From Tepidicella baoligensis (lineage in GTDB: Bacteria; Pseudomonadota; Gammaproteobacteria; Burkholderiales; Burkholderiaceae_C), in contig NZ_JACCDB010000006.1 of NCBI RefSeq assembly GCF_013432195.1, positions 1-64,000 of the forward strand: a stretch of DNA of 64,000 nucleotides, in the 5' to 3' direction. The notes under the pieces were generated by a model. It made no database searches and was not told the DNA's origin. It worked only from the letters and a program-made list of their open reading frames with translations. Numbering within the stretch: the stretch's first letter is position 1; every line of letters starts with the position of its first letter. Positions 16,154-25,948 of this stretch are shown in pieces. The translations under genes and the position numbers were made by a program.

Positions 16154-17242
16154 TTGACAGATTTGCACATCCTTCATCTCGAGGACAATCCCGCAGACCA
16201 CGAGTTGGTGCTGCGAACGCTCGACCGCAGCGATCTGGCTTGCGTGGTGACGCTGGTCGATCGGCTCGAGGACTTTCAGGATTGCGTCCGGCAAGGCGGC
16301 GTGGACGCCGTGCTTGCCGACTATCATCTGGCGGGTTTTTCGGGAATGGACGCCTGGGAGTGGCTGCGCGCGACGAAGCAGGAGATGCCATTCATCATCG
16401 TATCCGGCGCCATCGGCGAGGCCACGGTGGCCGATGCCATGGTGCGCGGTGTCAGCGACTATGTGGACAAGAACCGGCTGGCCCGCTTGCCTGCGGTGTT
16501 GCAGCGTGCGCTGGATTTCCATGCCTCGCGGCTGGCGCAAGCCGTGGCCCAGGCGGAACTGGCCGAGTCGCGGCGCCGGCTGGTGGACCTCACCGAGCAC
16601 CTGCAGGCCAGTATCGACCGCGAGCGCGCCGACATCGCCCGGGAGATCCACGACGACATCGGCGGTTCGCTCGCCGCCGCGAAGCTGGACTTGTCCTGGC
16701 TGGCGCGGCACATCAGCGATCCGAAAGCGCAGGGGCACATACGCGCCGCCCTGGAAATGACGGAACATGCCTTGGGAGCGAGCCAGCGCATCATGCGCAA
16801 CCTGCGCCCGGCCGTCTTGGACCAGGGCCTGATGCCAGCGTTGCAATGGCTCACCCACACCTTTGCCGAGCGGACCGGGCTGCGGGTGAGGCTCAAGGGT
16901 CAGTTGCGGGCGGAGGTGGCGCCCGCGGTGGCCATGGTGGTGTACCGCACGGCGCAGGAAGCGTTGACCAACGTGCTCAAGCACGCCCACGCCACCGAAG
17001 TGACGCTGGAACTGAGCGACTTGGAGGCGGTCCTCACGCTCGAAATTACCGACAATGGATGCGGTGCAGCGGCGCAGGAACTGGCGAAACAGCAGTCGTT
17101 TGGCCTGCTCGGCCTGCAGGAGCGGGCGCGCAGCGTGGGGGGGTGGCTGGACGTGGTCACTGCGCCCGGGCAGGGCATGACGCTGATTCTGTCCTTGCCG
17201 CTCCACGGCGACCCCCCGAAAGATTGGGAGAACAACGAATGA
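16154..17242 (+). CDS. sensor histidine kinase with N-terminal receiver domain
   Basis: A soluble hybrid with the receiver domain first. REC covers residues 1-120 (acidic E10-D11, phospho-acceptor D56 in LADYHL, K106), then a coiled linker, then a NarX/DegS-type HisKA_3 dimerisation domain with H166 in AREIHDDIGG, and an ATPase domain (N-box QEALTNVLKHA, G-boxes DNGCG and SFGLLGLQERA). There is no membrane segment or sensory domain, so the input is probably phosphotransfer into the receiver from another kinase. It starts at TTG with AGAGGA six bases upstream (16144-16149). The stop overlaps the next gene's ATG by four bases. The locus sits between the che and fli clusters, so a motility link is plausible but not shown. 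Confidence 0.88.
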   Translation: MTDLHILHLEDNPADHELVLRTLDRSDLACVVTLVDRLEDFQDCVRQGGVDAVLADYHLAGFSGMDAWEWLRATKQEMPFIIVSGAIGEATVADAMVRGVSDYVDKNRLARLPAVLQRALDFHASRLAQAVAQAELAESRRRLVDLTEHLQASIDRERADIAREIHDDIGGSLAAAKLDLSWLARHISDPKAQGHIRAALEMTEHALGASQRIMRNLRPAVLDQGLMPALQWLTHTFAERTGLRVRLKGQLRAEVAPAVAMVVYRTAQEALTNVLKHAHATEVTLELSDLEAVLTLEITDNGCGAAAQELAKQQSFGLLGLQERARSVGGWLDVVTAPGQGMTLILSLPLHGDPPKDWENNE

Positions 17243-17868
17243 TCAAGGTGGTGTTGTGCGACGACCATGCGGTGGTGCGTCGCGGGGTGCGCGACACGCT
17301 GATGGAGGCCACCGACATCCAGGTGGTGGCCGAAGCCGATGGTTACTCCAGCCTGCGCGAGGCACTGCGCCAGAATCGGCCCGACGTGCTCTTGCTCGAC
17401 GTGGACTTGCCCGGGCGCAGCGGGCTCGAAATCCTCTCGGTGCTGCAGGAAGAAGGCTCGCCCGTGCGCACGGTCATGGTCTCCATGTACCCCGAGGACC
17501 AGTACGCGATCCGCTGCCTCAAGGCCGGTGCCATGGGCTATCTGAACAAAGGGGGGAACCCGGCCGATCTGCTGCTGGCGGTGCGCACCGTGGCCCAAGG
17601 GCGCAAGTACATCACGGCGCAAATAGCGGAGCTGCTGGCCAACCACCTCCAGGCGCCGGAAAGCGCCGAGCTGCACGACAGCCTTTCCGAGCGCGAATTG
17701 CAGACGCTGCGCAAGATCGCTTCCGGCAAGAAACTGTCTCAGATCGCCGAGGAACTGATGATCAGCCCCAAAACGGTGAGCGTCTATCGGGCGCGGGTGC
17801 TGGAAAAACTGGGCCTGAGCAACAATGCCGAACTCACGGTGTACGCCATTCGCAACAAATTGGTGTGA
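17239..17868 (+). CDS. LuxR/NarL-family response regulator
   Basis: A 209-residue partner of the preceding kinase, translationally coupled through an ATGA overlap at 17239-17242. The receiver domain has D8-D9, phospho-acceptor D54 in LLLDVDLP and K104. The GerE-type helix-turn-helix (about 145-205) contains SERELQTLRKIASG and SPKTVSVYRARV. It is likely a DNA-binding activator; its targets are unknown. Convergent with fliR, whose stop lies 24 bases away. Confidence 0.9.
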   Translation: MIKVVLCDDHAVVRRGVRDTLMEATDIQVVAEADGYSSLREALRQNRPDVLLLDVDLPGRSGLEILSVLQEEGSPVRTVMVSMYPEDQYAIRCLKAGAMGYLNKGGNPADLLLAVRTVAQGRKYITAQIAELLANHLQAPESAELHDSLSERELQTLRKIASGKKLSQIAEELMISPKTVSVYRARVLEKLGLSNNAELTVYAIRNKLV

Positions 17869-17892
17869 GCGGCGGGGCCTGTTGCGGGCTTC

Positions 17893-18672
17893 TCAGCCGC
17901 CGATGAACAGGTCGGCCAGCACGCGCATGAGCTGCATCACCGGCCGGTCGAGCATGGGCAGGGTGAAGGCGATGCCGAGCAGCCCCACCGACAGCGTCAG
18001 GGGAAAGCCGATGGCGAAGACGTTCATCTGCGGTGCGATGCGCGAGACGATGCCCATCACCACGTTGACGAACAGCAGCATCCCGATCATTGGCAGGGCA
18101 ATCCACAGGCCGTAATAGAAGATCACAGCGCCGAGCTCATGCAGCCGCATCGTGCGCACCGCCTCCAGCATGCCGTCGCCCACGGGGAAGGTCTGAAAGC
18201 TGGAGGCAACCGCCATGATCATCAGCAGGTGCCCGTTCATCACGATGAACAGCAGCATGGAGGTGTTGCCGAAGAAGCGTCCGACCGTGCTCGCCTGTGA
18301 GTTGGTGGTCGGATCGAAGAAGCCGGCGAAGTTCAGCCCCATTTGCAGGCCGATGATCTCGCCTGCCATTTCCATGGCGGCGAACACGATGCGAGCCGCC
18401 AGCCCGATGGCCACTCCGATGGAGATCTGCTGGATCACCGCACCCAGCGCCTGCGGGCTGGTGAGGGAGATCATGGGGGGCTGCGGCAGCGCCGGCTGAA
18501 TGCAGACGGCGATCACGAAGGCCAGGCCGATCTTGGTGCGCATCGGGACCGAGCGGGCCGAAAAAATCGGAGCGCTGGCAAACAGCGCCAGCACGCGCAG
18601 GAACGGCCAGAAGATGGGCGCTACCCACGCCATGATCTGCGCTTCGGTGAAGCTGATCATCGGGCCGTCCAT
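17893..18672 (-). CDS. fliR: flagellar export gate protein FliR
   Basis: Polytopic membrane component of the flagellar type III export gate (FliP5-FliQ4-FliR1). The 259 residues have about six hydrophobic segments, and the typical N-terminal stretch WVAPIFWPFLRVLALF is present near residue 14. I use the ATG at 18672, which has AAGGG nine bases upstream; an internal ATG at 18660 (MISFTEAQ) is the alternative and fits many family N-termini. It is the last gene of the fliF-R operon, 13 bases after fliQ. Confidence 0.92.
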   Translation of the reverse strand: MDGPMISFTEAQIMAWVAPIFWPFLRVLALFASAPIFSARSVPMRTKIGLAFVIAVCIQPALPQPPMISLTSPQALGAVIQQISIGVAIGLAARIVFAAMEMAGEIIGLQMGLNFAGFFDPTTNSQASTVGRFFGNTSMLLFIVMNGHLLMIMAVASSFQTFPVGDGMLEAVRTMRLHELGAVIFYYGLWIALPMIGMLLFVNVVMGIVSRIAPQMNVFAIGFPLTLSVGLLGIAFTLPMLDRPVMQLMRVLADLFIGG

Positions 18673-18685
18673 CGCGGGCGGCCCT

Positions 18686-18955
18686 TCAGACGGCGTAGCT
18701 CGGAATCGACTGGAACAGGCGCCGGATGAAGTCCACCAGCGTGACCAGCATCCACGGGCCGGCGATGGCAAACACCGCCACCGCCGCCACCAGTTTGGGC
18801 ACGAAGGACAGGGTGGCTTCGTTGATTTGCGTCAGTGCCTGGAACAGGCTGATCACCAAGCCGACCAGCAGCACCGTGCCGAGCACCGGGGCCGCCACCG
18901 CCAGCAGGGTGAAGAGGGCGTTCTGCCCGATGGTGAGTACCGCTTGTGCGTCCAT
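18686..18955 (-). CDS. fliQ: flagellar export gate protein FliQ
   Basis: An 89-residue protein with two transmembrane helices (about 15-38 and 55-75), the standard size and architecture for FliQ, part of the export gate with FliP and FliR. The charged loop with ALTQINEATLSFVPK between the helices is characteristic. It lies 20 bases downstream of fliP. Confidence 0.94.
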   Translation of the reverse strand: MDAQAVLTIGQNALFTLLAVAAPVLGTVLLVGLVISLFQALTQINEATLSFVPKLVAAVAVFAIAGPWMLVTLVDFIRRLFQSIPSYAV

Positions 18956-18975
18956 ATGCGTGGGCTGTGAGGGGG

Positions 18976-19743
18976 TCAGGTGCTGAAGCTGGCGGCGAGC
19001 GAACCCACCAGCAGGTTCCAGCCATCGGCCAGTACGAACAGCATGAGCTTGAAGGGCAGCGCCACCAGCACGGGTGAGAGCATCATCATGCCGAGCGACA
19101 TGAGCACGCTGGCCACGATCATGTCGATCACCAGAAAGGGGATGAAGATCATGAAGCCAATCTGGAACGCCGTTTTCAGCTCACTGATGACGAAGGCCGG
19201 CACGAGCACGCGCAGCGGCGCGTTCTCGACGGTGACTTCGGGGCCGAGCTGGCCCAGCCGGGCGAACAGCTCGAAGTCGGATTGGCGTGTCTGGCGCATC
19301 ATGAACTCGCGCATGGGCGCTTCACCCCGGGCCAGCGCCTCCTCGAAGCTGATCGTGTTGTCGGTGTAGGGCTTGTAAGCGTTCTCGTACACGCGGTCCA
19401 GCGTGGGGCCCATGACGAACAGCGTGAGAAACAGCGACAAGCCCACGATCACCTGGTTGGGCGGAGCCGACTGGGTGCCGAGCGCCTGCCGCATCAGGGA
19501 CAGCACGATGACGATTCGGGTGAAGGACGTCATCATCAGCAGCACCGCGGGCAGGAACGACAGGGCGGTGAAGAACAGCAGCGTCTGGATGGGCACCGAA
19601 TAGCTGGTCCCCCCCGGTCCTTGCCCCACCAGCAGCGGCAGGGTACCTTGCGGGGCTCCCTGGGCCCAGGCCAGGCCTGTCCAGGCCAGCAGCAGGCTGC
19701 CTGCGAGCCAACGCCAGGCACAACCGGTGCCGCGCCGGCTCAT
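18976..19743 (-). CDS. fliP: flagellar export gate protein FliP
   Basis: A 255-residue inner-membrane protein that forms the pentameric core of the flagellar export gate. It has a cleavable-looking signal sequence (about 1-27, ending near AWAQ), then the conserved [20 protein letters not shown] near 68, a periplasmic loop (about 115-175), and two C-terminal helices around [20 protein letters not shown]. Start at 19743, overlapping the fliO stop by four bases. A long in-frame extension upstream is only fliO read in another frame. Confidence 0.95.
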   Translation of the reverse strand: MSRRGTGCAWRWLAGSLLLAWTGLAWAQGAPQGTLPLLVGQGPGGTSYSVPIQTLLFFTALSFLPAVLLMMTSFTRIVIVLSLMRQALGTQSAPPNQVIVGLSLFLTLFVMGPTLDRVYENAYKPYTDNTISFEEALARGEAPMREFMMRQTRQSDFELFARLGQLGPEVTVENAPLRVLVPAFVISELKTAFQIGFMIFIPFLVIDMIVASVLMSLGMMMLSPVLVALPFKLMLFVLADGWNLLVGSLAASFST

Positions 19744-20078
19744 GGGCGTGACTCCCCATGCCGGTGCCCGGTCTCCAGGGCTTGGGCCACCTGCCGGTAG
19801 CTCGTTCCCACGGGCACGCTCTGCGTGTGCAGGGTGTTGACGGTCTGGGGTGTCACGCCCAGTGTGAGTTGTACCGGGCCCTCCGGGCCGTCCAGTTCCA
19901 CCACCACGACACGCTGCTGCGGGCCTACCATGAGCTGGGAGACCACGCGCAGCTGTGCTCCCTGGCCCGTGCCCACGGGGGCGGTGCGCTTCTTGATCCA
20001 TTGCACGCCCCAGGCCAGCAGCCCCATCAGGAGCAGCAGGCCCAGTGCGGGCGCAAATGCGGTGAACGATGGGGTCAT
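19740..20078 (-). CDS. fliO: flagellar assembly protein FliO
   Basis: A 112-residue bitopic membrane protein that acts as a chaperone for FliP oligomerisation. One N-terminal transmembrane helix (about 8-27) is followed by a basic stretch (WIKKR) and a cytoplasmic domain with [21 protein letters not shown], the usual FliO beta-rich core. It overlaps fliN by one base and fliP by four, so these genes are translationally coupled. Confidence 0.88.
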   Translation of the reverse strand: MTPSFTAFAPALGLLLLMGLLAWGVQWIKKRTAPVGTGQGAQLRVVSQLMVGPQQRVVVVELDGPEGPVQLTLGVTPQTVNTLHTQSVPVGTSYRQVAQALETGHRHGESRP

Positions 20079-20503
20079 CAGTGGCGGCTCAGGCGGCGCA
20101 GGCGTTCGGAAGGTGTGACGATGTCGGTCAGGCGTATGCCGAATTTCTCGTTGACCACGACCACCTCGCCCTGGGCGATGAGGTAGCCGTTGACCAACAC
20201 GTCCATGGGTTCACCGGCCAGCGCGTCGAGTTCCACGATCGACCCCTGCGCGAGCTGCAGGATGTACTTGATCGGCACCTTGGTGCGTCCGAGCTCGACC
20301 GAGAGCTGGACCGGGATGTCCAGCACCATGCTGATGTCGTTGTTCCCCGTCGGGGCCGGAGTCTCTCCGTCGAAATGCGGGGCTCCTTTGGCGAAGTCGT
20401 CGCCCCCGCCGCTGGAGGTCTGTTCCTGCAGCGCCTGTGCCCAGTCGTCGGCCAGGGCCTCGTCGTCCACCGTCTCGCTGGGCTTGTCGTTTTCATTTGT
20501 CAT
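20078..20503 (-). CDS. fliN: flagellar motor switch protein FliN
   Basis: C-ring subunit that works with FliM and FliG to set rotation direction and also contacts FliH for export. The acidic variable N-terminus (1-55) is followed by a SpoA/surface-presentation domain (about 58-135) with [20 protein letters not shown] and [18 protein letters not shown]. The 141-residue length is normal. It overlaps fliM by 11 bases. Confidence 0.95.
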   Translation of the reverse strand: MTNENDKPSETVDDEALADDWAQALQEQTSSGGGDDFAKGAPHFDGETPAPTGNNDISMVLDIPVQLSVELGRTKVPIKYILQLAQGSIVELDALAGEPMDVLVNGYLIAQGEVVVVNEKFGIRLTDIVTPSERLRRLSRH

Positions 20504-21497
20504 GCTGTTCTCCGTGCCACACCGCGTCTCGCTCCCGCAGCAGGCGTTGAACTTTCAGGGCGTATTTGCCGTTGTGGGTGCCGTATTCGGCTTCGATCAC
20601 CGGTACCCCGTCCACCCTGGCCTGTATCAGCCGCTCGCGTTCGAGCTCGATGAAGTCGCCCACCTTCATGGCAAGCAACTGCTCGATGGTGGCGCTGGTG
20701 GTGGCCAGTTCAGCCGTGAGCTCGACCTCGGCGGACTGGATTTCGTGACTGAGCAATCGGACCCAGCGCCGGTCCACCTCCATGGAGTCGCCTTGGGAGG
20801 TGGAGTACAGCACATCACGGATCGGCTCCAGCGTGGAGTAGGGGATGCACAGGTGCAAGGAGCCGGTCAGATCGCCGATTTCGAGGGTGAAGCTGGTACT
20901 GACCACGATTTCGCTGGGGGTGGCGATGTTGGCGAACTGTGGCTGCATCTCGGAGCGCTGGTACACCAGTTCCAGCGGATAGACGCCTTTCCAGGCTTTT
21001 TTGTACTCTTCCGACACCACATCGACCAAGCGGTTGATGACGCGCTGTTCGGTGGGGGAGAAGTCGCGCCCCTCGATCCGGGTGGGGAATTTGCCGTTGC
21101 CGCCGAACAGGCTGTCGATCACGCCGAACAACAGGGTCGGCTCGCAGACGATCAGGCCGCTGCCGCGCAGCGGGCGCACGGCCATGATGTTGAAGTTGGT
21201 GGGAACCACGAGTTCGCGCAGGAACATGCTGTACTTCTGTACCTGTACCGTGCCCACCGAGATTTCGGGGCTGCGGCGGATGAAGTTGAACAGCCCGACC
21301 CGCAGGTTGCGCGCGAAACGCTCGTTGATCACCTCCATGGTGGGCATACGCCCACGCACGATCCGCTCTTGGCTCGACAGGTCGTAAGACCGGATGCCGC
21401 CTGAATCGAACTCTTCCTTGGCGAGTTTTTGGCTTTCCCCTGTGACGCCCTCGAGCAGGGCATCGATCTCGTCCTGGGAGAGAAAGGCTTCGCTCAT
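20493..21497 (-). CDS. fliM: flagellar motor switch protein FliM
   Basis: C-ring protein that receives CheY-phosphate. The N-terminal CheY-binding peptide is clear (LSQDEIDALLEG, residues 6-17). The middle CheC-like domain follows (about 45-230, with GSGLIVCEPTLLFGVID and the gate motif LFGGNGKFPTRIEGRDFSP), and then a C-terminal FliN-like SpoA domain. 334 residues, full length. It is 26 bases downstream of fliL. Confidence 0.96.
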   Translation of the reverse strand: MSEAFLSQDEIDALLEGVTGESQKLAKEEFDSGGIRSYDLSSQERIVRGRMPTMEVINERFARNLRVGLFNFIRRSPEISVGTVQVQKYSMFLRELVVPTNFNIMAVRPLRGSGLIVCEPTLLFGVIDSLFGGNGKFPTRIEGRDFSPTEQRVINRLVDVVSEEYKKAWKGVYPLELVYQRSEMQPQFANIATPSEIVVSTSFTLEIGDLTGSLHLCIPYSTLEPIRDVLYSTSQGDSMEVDRRWVRLLSHEIQSAEVELTAELATTSATIEQLLAMKVGDFIELERERLIQARVDGVPVIEAEYGTHNGKYALKVQRLLRERDAVWHGEQHDK

Positions 21498-21523
21498 GGT
21501 CGTGTCTCGCAGCAGGGTTTGAG

Positions 21524-22042
21524 TTACTGCACGATCAGGCTGGAGAACAGTACCGCCTGAACAGGGCTCTCGCCCCGGACCGGGGCCAGGCCGGTTTCCT
21601 CGCGCACCAAATCCAGGATGTCCTGGGCCAACTGGTCCTTGCCTTCCGGGCGCAACAGCTCTTCAGCGGTGCGCCGCGAGATCTGGCGCAGGATGCCGTT
21701 GCGCACGGTGGGCAGATAGGCCTTGATCCGATCGGCCGTTGCCGCACTGTCCACCTGCAGGGTGATGCCCACCTGGGCATAGCGAATGGCACCGGGGTCT
21801 GCCAGGTTGATCACCACCGGGTCTAGAGCCATGTACTGTGGGGGTGTGCGGGGGCGGCTGTCGCGCACCGGCTGGGTGGTGGCCTCGGGGTCGTCGATAT
21901 CGTCGCCGCTGCCGCTCTTGAGCAGCAGGAATGCGGCAGCACCCAGACCCAGGAGCAACACCAGCACCACCACCAGGATGATGACGAGCAGCTTCTTGCT
22001 CTTGGGTTTGGCTTCGGCGTCAGCGGCGGGTTTGTCGGCCAT
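21524..22042 (-). CDS. fliL: flagellar stator-associated protein FliL
   Basis: A 172-residue inner-membrane protein with a Lys-rich cytoplasmic N-terminus, one transmembrane helix (about 18-42) and a periplasmic stomatin-like domain; it rings the stator units in related species. The start at 22042 has GGAAGG upstream. The 169-base gap to fliK is the largest in the operon and contains a CATAATCGGC element shared with the fliF upstream region, so fliL-fliR may have an additional promoter. Confidence 0.9.
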   Translation of the reverse strand: MADKPAADAEAKPKSKKLLVIILVVVLVLLLGLGAAAFLLLKSGSGDDIDDPEATTQPVRDSRPRTPPQYMALDPVVINLADPGAIRYAQVGITLQVDSAATADRIKAYLPTVRNGILRQISRRTAEELLRPEGKDQLAQDILDLVREETGLAPVRGESPVQAVLFSSLIVQ

Positions 22043-22112
22043 CGGATTTGCCTTCCAGTTCAAAAATACGCGAGACCGGGCCCGGAGGCCCTTCACTGGC
22101 ATATTGTGTCAT

Positions 22113-22122
22113 GCCGATTATG
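22113..22122 (-). promoter_or_regulatory. CATAATCGGC element upstream of fliL
   Basis: The minus strand reads CATAATCGGC about 70 bases before the fliL start. The same 10-mer occurs upstream of fliF (28714-28723). CATAAT matches a sigma-70 -10 hexamer at five of six positions; no good -35 is found, as is common for activator-dependent class II flagellar promoters. Function is inferred. Confidence 0.35.
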
Positions 22123-22211
22123 CGGGCCGCTGTTGACGCCTTGAGCCCGAAAAAACCGGTCAACACCCGGCAATTGATGGCATCGCCGGCGGCCAGGGGT
22201 GAGGATTGGTT

Positions 22212-23357
22212 TCAGGCGTAAACACTCAGCCCCGCGCCGGTGATGCGGCCCAGTGGCACTGCTGCAGGCGTGGCCGGACTTTCGGGGTCGGGATTCGAGT
22301 TACGGGGGGAGCGGTCCCCGGTGCCTGGTTGTTGGGCATGGTCCCGGTCCTGGCTGCCGACCGACAGCCCCTCCAGCGCGATGCCGGTACGAGCCAACAT
22401 CTGGGCCAGCACCTCCTGAGCCTGTGCTCTGAGGGCATCGCGGACCTGGGCGTCATCGGTCCGGAAGGCGAGGTGGGCCTTGTCGCCCTGCAGGCTCACC
22501 TCCACATCCAGGGCCTCGCGCAAGCCGGCTTCGAGCCGCAGACTGGCCTTTTTGGCGTTGCCGGCGGCCCACAGGCTGACCTGTGTGCCGAGTTGTTCGA
22601 AGGCGTCGTCCATGGCGTGGCCCAGCGTTTGGCCGAGCACCGCCGCAAAGCTGCGGCCTGCTGGCGCGTCCTGAGCGTGCCGGGAAGCACCGGGTGCGTC
22701 CAGGATGACGCGGCCCGCCTCACCCCGTTGGCCCTGGTTGGGTTCGCGCTGCTCGCCGGAGCGCTCGGCCGCGCTGGAAGCTCCCCCTGTGGCAAGCTCC
22801 AGCTCTTCCGGGCTGCCCCATGTGTCGGTCGGCAGGCTGCCAGCCTGAGCGGCCTTGTGCATGTGCCAAGTGCTGAGGTCGGTCTGTGGCGGGTTCTGCC
22901 CCGCGGCCTCGGCGCTGGCTGGCGTCGGTTGCGTCAGCAGTGGCTGGGGCGGTGTCTTGGGGCGCGCTTTGGCCACGGTAGATACCCATTGCCCGACCGG
23001 CTGGGCGTCGTGCCCCGAAGAGGCATGTCGATGGGCCGTTGCCGCCACGGCCGTCTCATCGGAGGGCGGCTCGGCACCCACCCCAAGGGCGGCCAGCTCG
23101 TTCCAGACCGGGTCGGCATCCGAGGGAGGTTCTGCGGGCAAGGAGGAGGTGGCCAGCCAGGCGGCGGTATCCAATGTCTGGCGCGGGTCGGCCTCCGCTT
23201 CATCCAGGGGGGGCGGCGACCCGGCCAACCCCTGGTCGGCGGTGAACAGCAGGGTGGCGAACAGGTCTGCCGGTGTGTCGTCCGGCTTGGTGCCTTGAGC
23301 GCGCTGCGGGTGTGCATGCTCGGGGGGGCGGGCGGGGGAAACGGCTTCGGGTTTCAT
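22212..23357 (-). CDS. fliK: flagellar hook-length control protein FliK
   Basis: A secreted molecular ruler that sets hook length and triggers the export substrate switch. The 381-residue protein has a long, poorly conserved Pro/Ala/Gln-rich N-terminal part and a folded C-terminal domain (about 250-345) with the family pattern in LRLEAGLREALDVEVSLQG followed by AHLAFRTDDAQVRDALR. The start at 23357 is chosen because GGAGG lies eight bases upstream and its ATG overlaps the fliJ stop as ATGA; an in-frame ATG at 23372 lacks this. Confidence 0.85.
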   Translation of the reverse strand: MKPEAVSPARPPEHAHPQRAQGTKPDDTPADLFATLLFTADQGLAGSPPPLDEAEADPRQTLDTAAWLATSSLPAEPPSDADPVWNELAALGVGAEPPSDETAVAATAHRHASSGHDAQPVGQWVSTVAKARPKTPPQPLLTQPTPASAEAAGQNPPQTDLSTWHMHKAAQAGSLPTDTWGSPEELELATGGASSAAERSGEQREPNQGQRGEAGRVILDAPGASRHAQDAPAGRSFAAVLGQTLGHAMDDAFEQLGTQVSLWAAGNAKKASLRLEAGLREALDVEVSLQGDKAHLAFRTDDAQVRDALRAQAQEVLAQMLARTGIALEGLSVGSQDRDHAQQPGTGDRSPRNSNPDPESPATPAAVPLGRITGAGLSVYA

Positions 23358-23821
23358 GGGGTCGGCCTCCATGGGCTGTGTTGGCTGTGTTGGCGGTGCT
23401 GAGTGGCGGCCATTTCGTCGTTGGCCTTCTGTTCCTGGCGCTGCTGCTGGCGCTGCCAGGCTTCGTGGCGCCGCTGTTGGTATTTTTTGAGGCTGGCGAG
23501 CTTGCGTTCGCTTTCCAGTACGGCGTGCTCATGCCGCTGCACGCTTTGAGCCAGTCGTTGCAGCACACCCTGCTGAAACTGCACGGCATGTTCCAGCTTG
23601 CTCATGAGGTTTTGCTGAGCGTGCAGCAAAGCCACCGAGACGCCCGAGCCGGCCCGGGCACTCCAGCGTTGCTGCGATTCGGCGGTGTAGCCCTGCAACT
23701 GGCTCATCTGGAGCAGCGCCTGGTGTTGTTCATGCCGGGCTTGGGCCAGTGCCCGCAGGGCTTCGTCGCGCTCGCGGGTGGCGACCTCGATCACCGTGTG
23801 CAGGGTGTGGGGCGCGCTCAT
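23354..23821 (-). CDS. fliJ: flagellar export chaperone FliJ
   Basis: A 155-residue almost wholly alpha-helical coiled-coil protein that sits as the stalk in the FliI ATPase ring and activates the export gate. Heptad-like helices span about 5-60 and 70-130; the composition is rich in Gln, Arg, Glu and Ala (for example [17 protein letters not shown]). Assignment rests on size, coiled-coil form and its position between fliI (4-base overlap) and fliK (4-base overlap). Confidence 0.88.
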   Translation of the reverse strand: MSAPHTLHTVIEVATRERDEALRALAQARHEQHQALLQMSQLQGYTAESQQRWSARAGSGVSVALLHAQQNLMSKLEHAVQFQQGVLQRLAQSVQRHEHAVLESERKLASLKKYQQRRHEAWQRQQQRQEQKANDEMAATQHRQHSQHSPWRPTP

Positions 23822-25248
23822 GCCTCGGTGCTCCTGCGGCCTTCGCCAATGGCTTGTGCCAGTTGCTGGACGCTGTCGTCGAACTGTGCTTGTTCGTTCA
23901 TGTCTTGGGCAATGAAGCTCTGCATGGCGGGAAACAACTGAATCGCACGGTCGGTTTCGGGATCGCTGCCGGGTACGTAGGCGCCGAGCTGGATCAGGTC
24001 GCGGCTCTTCTGGTAGCGGGAATACAACTGGCGGAAACGGCGCGCCTGCTCCTGGTGCTCGGGCGTGACCACGTTGTGCATGACCCGGGAGGCAGAGGCC
24101 TCCACATCGATGGCCGGATAAATGCCCGACTCGGCCATGCCGCGCGACAACACGATGTGGCCGTCCAGTATGGCCCGGGCGGCGTCGGCAATCGGGTCCT
24201 GCTGGTCGTCGCCTTCGGAAAGTACGGTGTAGAAGGCCGTGATGGAGCCCTTGCCCTGCGGGCCGTTGCCGCTGCGTTCCACCAGTTGCGGCAGTTTGGC
24301 AAAACAGCTTGGGGGGTAGCCCTTGGTCGCGGGGGGTTCACCAATGGCGAGGGCGATCTCGCGTTGGGCCATGGCATACCGGGTCAGCGAGTCCATGAGC
24401 AGCAGCACATGGAGGCCGTCGTCGCGGAACCGTTCGGCAATGGCCGTGGCGTAGTGTGCCCCCTGCATGCGCAGCAAGGGCGGGGAGTCGGCCGGAGCAG
24501 CGACGACGACCGAGCGCTCCAGGCCGTCCTGGCCCAGGATGTCCTCGATGAACTCCTTGACCTCCCGCCCGCGCTCGCCGATCAGACCGACCACGATCAC
24601 ATCGGCCTGGGTATAGCGTGCCATCATGCCGAGCAGCACGCTTTTGCCGACCCCCGAACCGGCAAACAGGCCCAGGCGTTGCCCTCGTCCCACGGTGAGC
24701 AGACCGTTGATGGCGCGCACCCCGGTGTCGAGCGGCTCACGCACCGGGGCGCGATCCATGGAGTTGATCGGCGCACGTTCCAGCGGCTCGACTTCGACGT
24801 TCTGCAACGGGCCACGGTGGTCCAGCGGGTGGCCATGTGCATCCACCACGCGCCCCAGCAGTCCCTTGCCCAAAGGCAGGCGCAGCACGCCGCGGTCATT
24901 GGCGGCCAGTGGTTTGGGTTCTTGGCCCAGCCGGGGCCGGGGCCGGTAGGGCGCCAGCGGGCGCACGCGCGCGCCGCTGGACAAGCCTTGCACGTCACCC
25001 GCCGGCATGAGGTAAGCGCGCTCTGCGCTGAAGCCCACCACCTCGGCCAGCACGGCGGTGTCGGGGTCGTCGTGCATGTCGATCACGCACTGCGAACCCA
25101 CGGGTGCTTTCACGCCCTCGGCTTCCAGCACCAGCCCAGCCAGGCGGATCAGCTTGCCACTGGTCTCCAAGGGCGTGTGCTGGCTGGCTGCCTGCCGGGC
25201 CACGGTCAGGAACTGCTGCCAGCGCTGGCTGCTCAGGGTGTCAGACAT
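23818..25248 (-). CDS. fliI: flagellum-specific ATPase FliI
   Basis: Hexameric ATPase of the flagellar type III export machine. The 476 residues include the Walker A motif [12 protein letters not shown] near 192, the DCCD-type motif [12 protein letters not shown] near 213, Walker B region [11 protein letters not shown] near 273 and [12 protein letters not shown] near 295. The start at 25248 has GGAGGAGG upstream, and the gene overlaps fliH by eight bases. Confidence 0.96.
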   Translation of the reverse strand: MSDTLSSQRWQQFLTVARQAASQHTPLETSGKLIRLAGLVLEAEGVKAPVGSQCVIDMHDDPDTAVLAEVVGFSAERAYLMPAGDVQGLSSGARVRPLAPYRPRPRLGQEPKPLAANDRGVLRLPLGKGLLGRVVDAHGHPLDHRGPLQNVEVEPLERAPINSMDRAPVREPLDTGVRAINGLLTVGRGQRLGLFAGSGVGKSVLLGMMARYTQADVIVVGLIGERGREVKEFIEDILGQDGLERSVVVAAPADSPPLLRMQGAHYATAIAERFRDDGLHVLLLMDSLTRYAMAQREIALAIGEPPATKGYPPSCFAKLPQLVERSGNGPQGKGSITAFYTVLSEGDDQQDPIADAARAILDGHIVLSRGMAESGIYPAIDVEASASRVMHNVVTPEHQEQARRFRQLYSRYQKSRDLIQLGAYVPGSDPETDRAIQLFPAMQSFIAQDMNEQAQFDDSVQQLAQAIGEGRRSTEA

Positions 25249-25948
25249 CGGCCTCCTCCCCGGGCTGCCAAGGCGTTTCCAACCCCAGGTTGGCCACTGC
25301 GCGTGCCCACCGTTTTTCGATGCGGGCGTCCACCGTGGCGTGGGCGCTCTCCACCACACAACCCCCCCGGCTGATATGGGGGTCCGGCTGCACCTGAATC
25401 CGCAGCGGCGTTTGCAGCTCCGTGTCGGCGGATTGCATCAGGGCGGCGTCGTCGGGGTGCAGGCGCAGGGTGACCGGGCGGCCGTCGTCCACTGCGAGCG
25501 AGAGCGCTTCCTGCACCACCGCCCGCAGCGGCTCCATGGGCTGAGCGAGTTCTCGCCGCACCACCTGACGAGCGATGTCGCAGGCCAGTTCGAGCAATTG
25601 GTCGGCCAGTTCGTGTTCCAGCCGGTCGAACCCGGCTTGCGCCTGCTGGATCACATGGGCCACCCGGTTTGCCTGCTCGCGTGTCTGGCGCTGCAGCTGT
25701 TTTTCCAGGGCATCGCGGGTTTCCTGGGCGCCGGCCAGCCGACCCTGCTCGAACCCTTCGGCGTGGGCCTGTTGGCGGATCTCCTCCACCGCTTCGGCTG
25801 ACAGGCTGGGGGTGGCTTCCTCTGGCGTCGTGCTGGTGGCCTCGGGCTCGCTGCCATCCACCGGCTTGAACACCCAGGCCTCCACCTCTTGCACCTCCTC
25901 GCTGGGGATGAAGCGGTGGTAGTGCGTGGAGCGGCTAGACGAAGGCAT
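25241..25948 (-). CDS. fliH: flagellar export regulator FliH
   Basis: A 235-residue dimeric stator of the export ATPase that holds FliI and links it to FliN. The central region has helical repeats with small residues ([15 protein letters not shown], about 65-80), typical of the FliH GxxxG-like segment. The C-terminal domain (about 120-225) ends with [17 protein letters not shown], common to FliH and type III HrpE/YscL proteins. The start at 25948 has GGAGGT seven bases upstream and overlaps the fliG stop. Confidence 0.9.
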   Translation of the reverse strand: MPSSSRSTHYHRFIPSEEVQEVEAWVFKPVDGSEPEATSTTPEEATPSLSAEAVEEIRQQAHAEGFEQGRLAGAQETRDALEKQLQRQTREQANRVAHVIQQAQAGFDRLEHELADQLLELACDIARQVVRRELAQPMEPLRAVVQEALSLAVDDGRPVTLRLHPDDAALMQSADTELQTPLRIQVQPDPHISRGGCVVESAHATVDARIEKRWARAVANLGLETPWQPGEEADV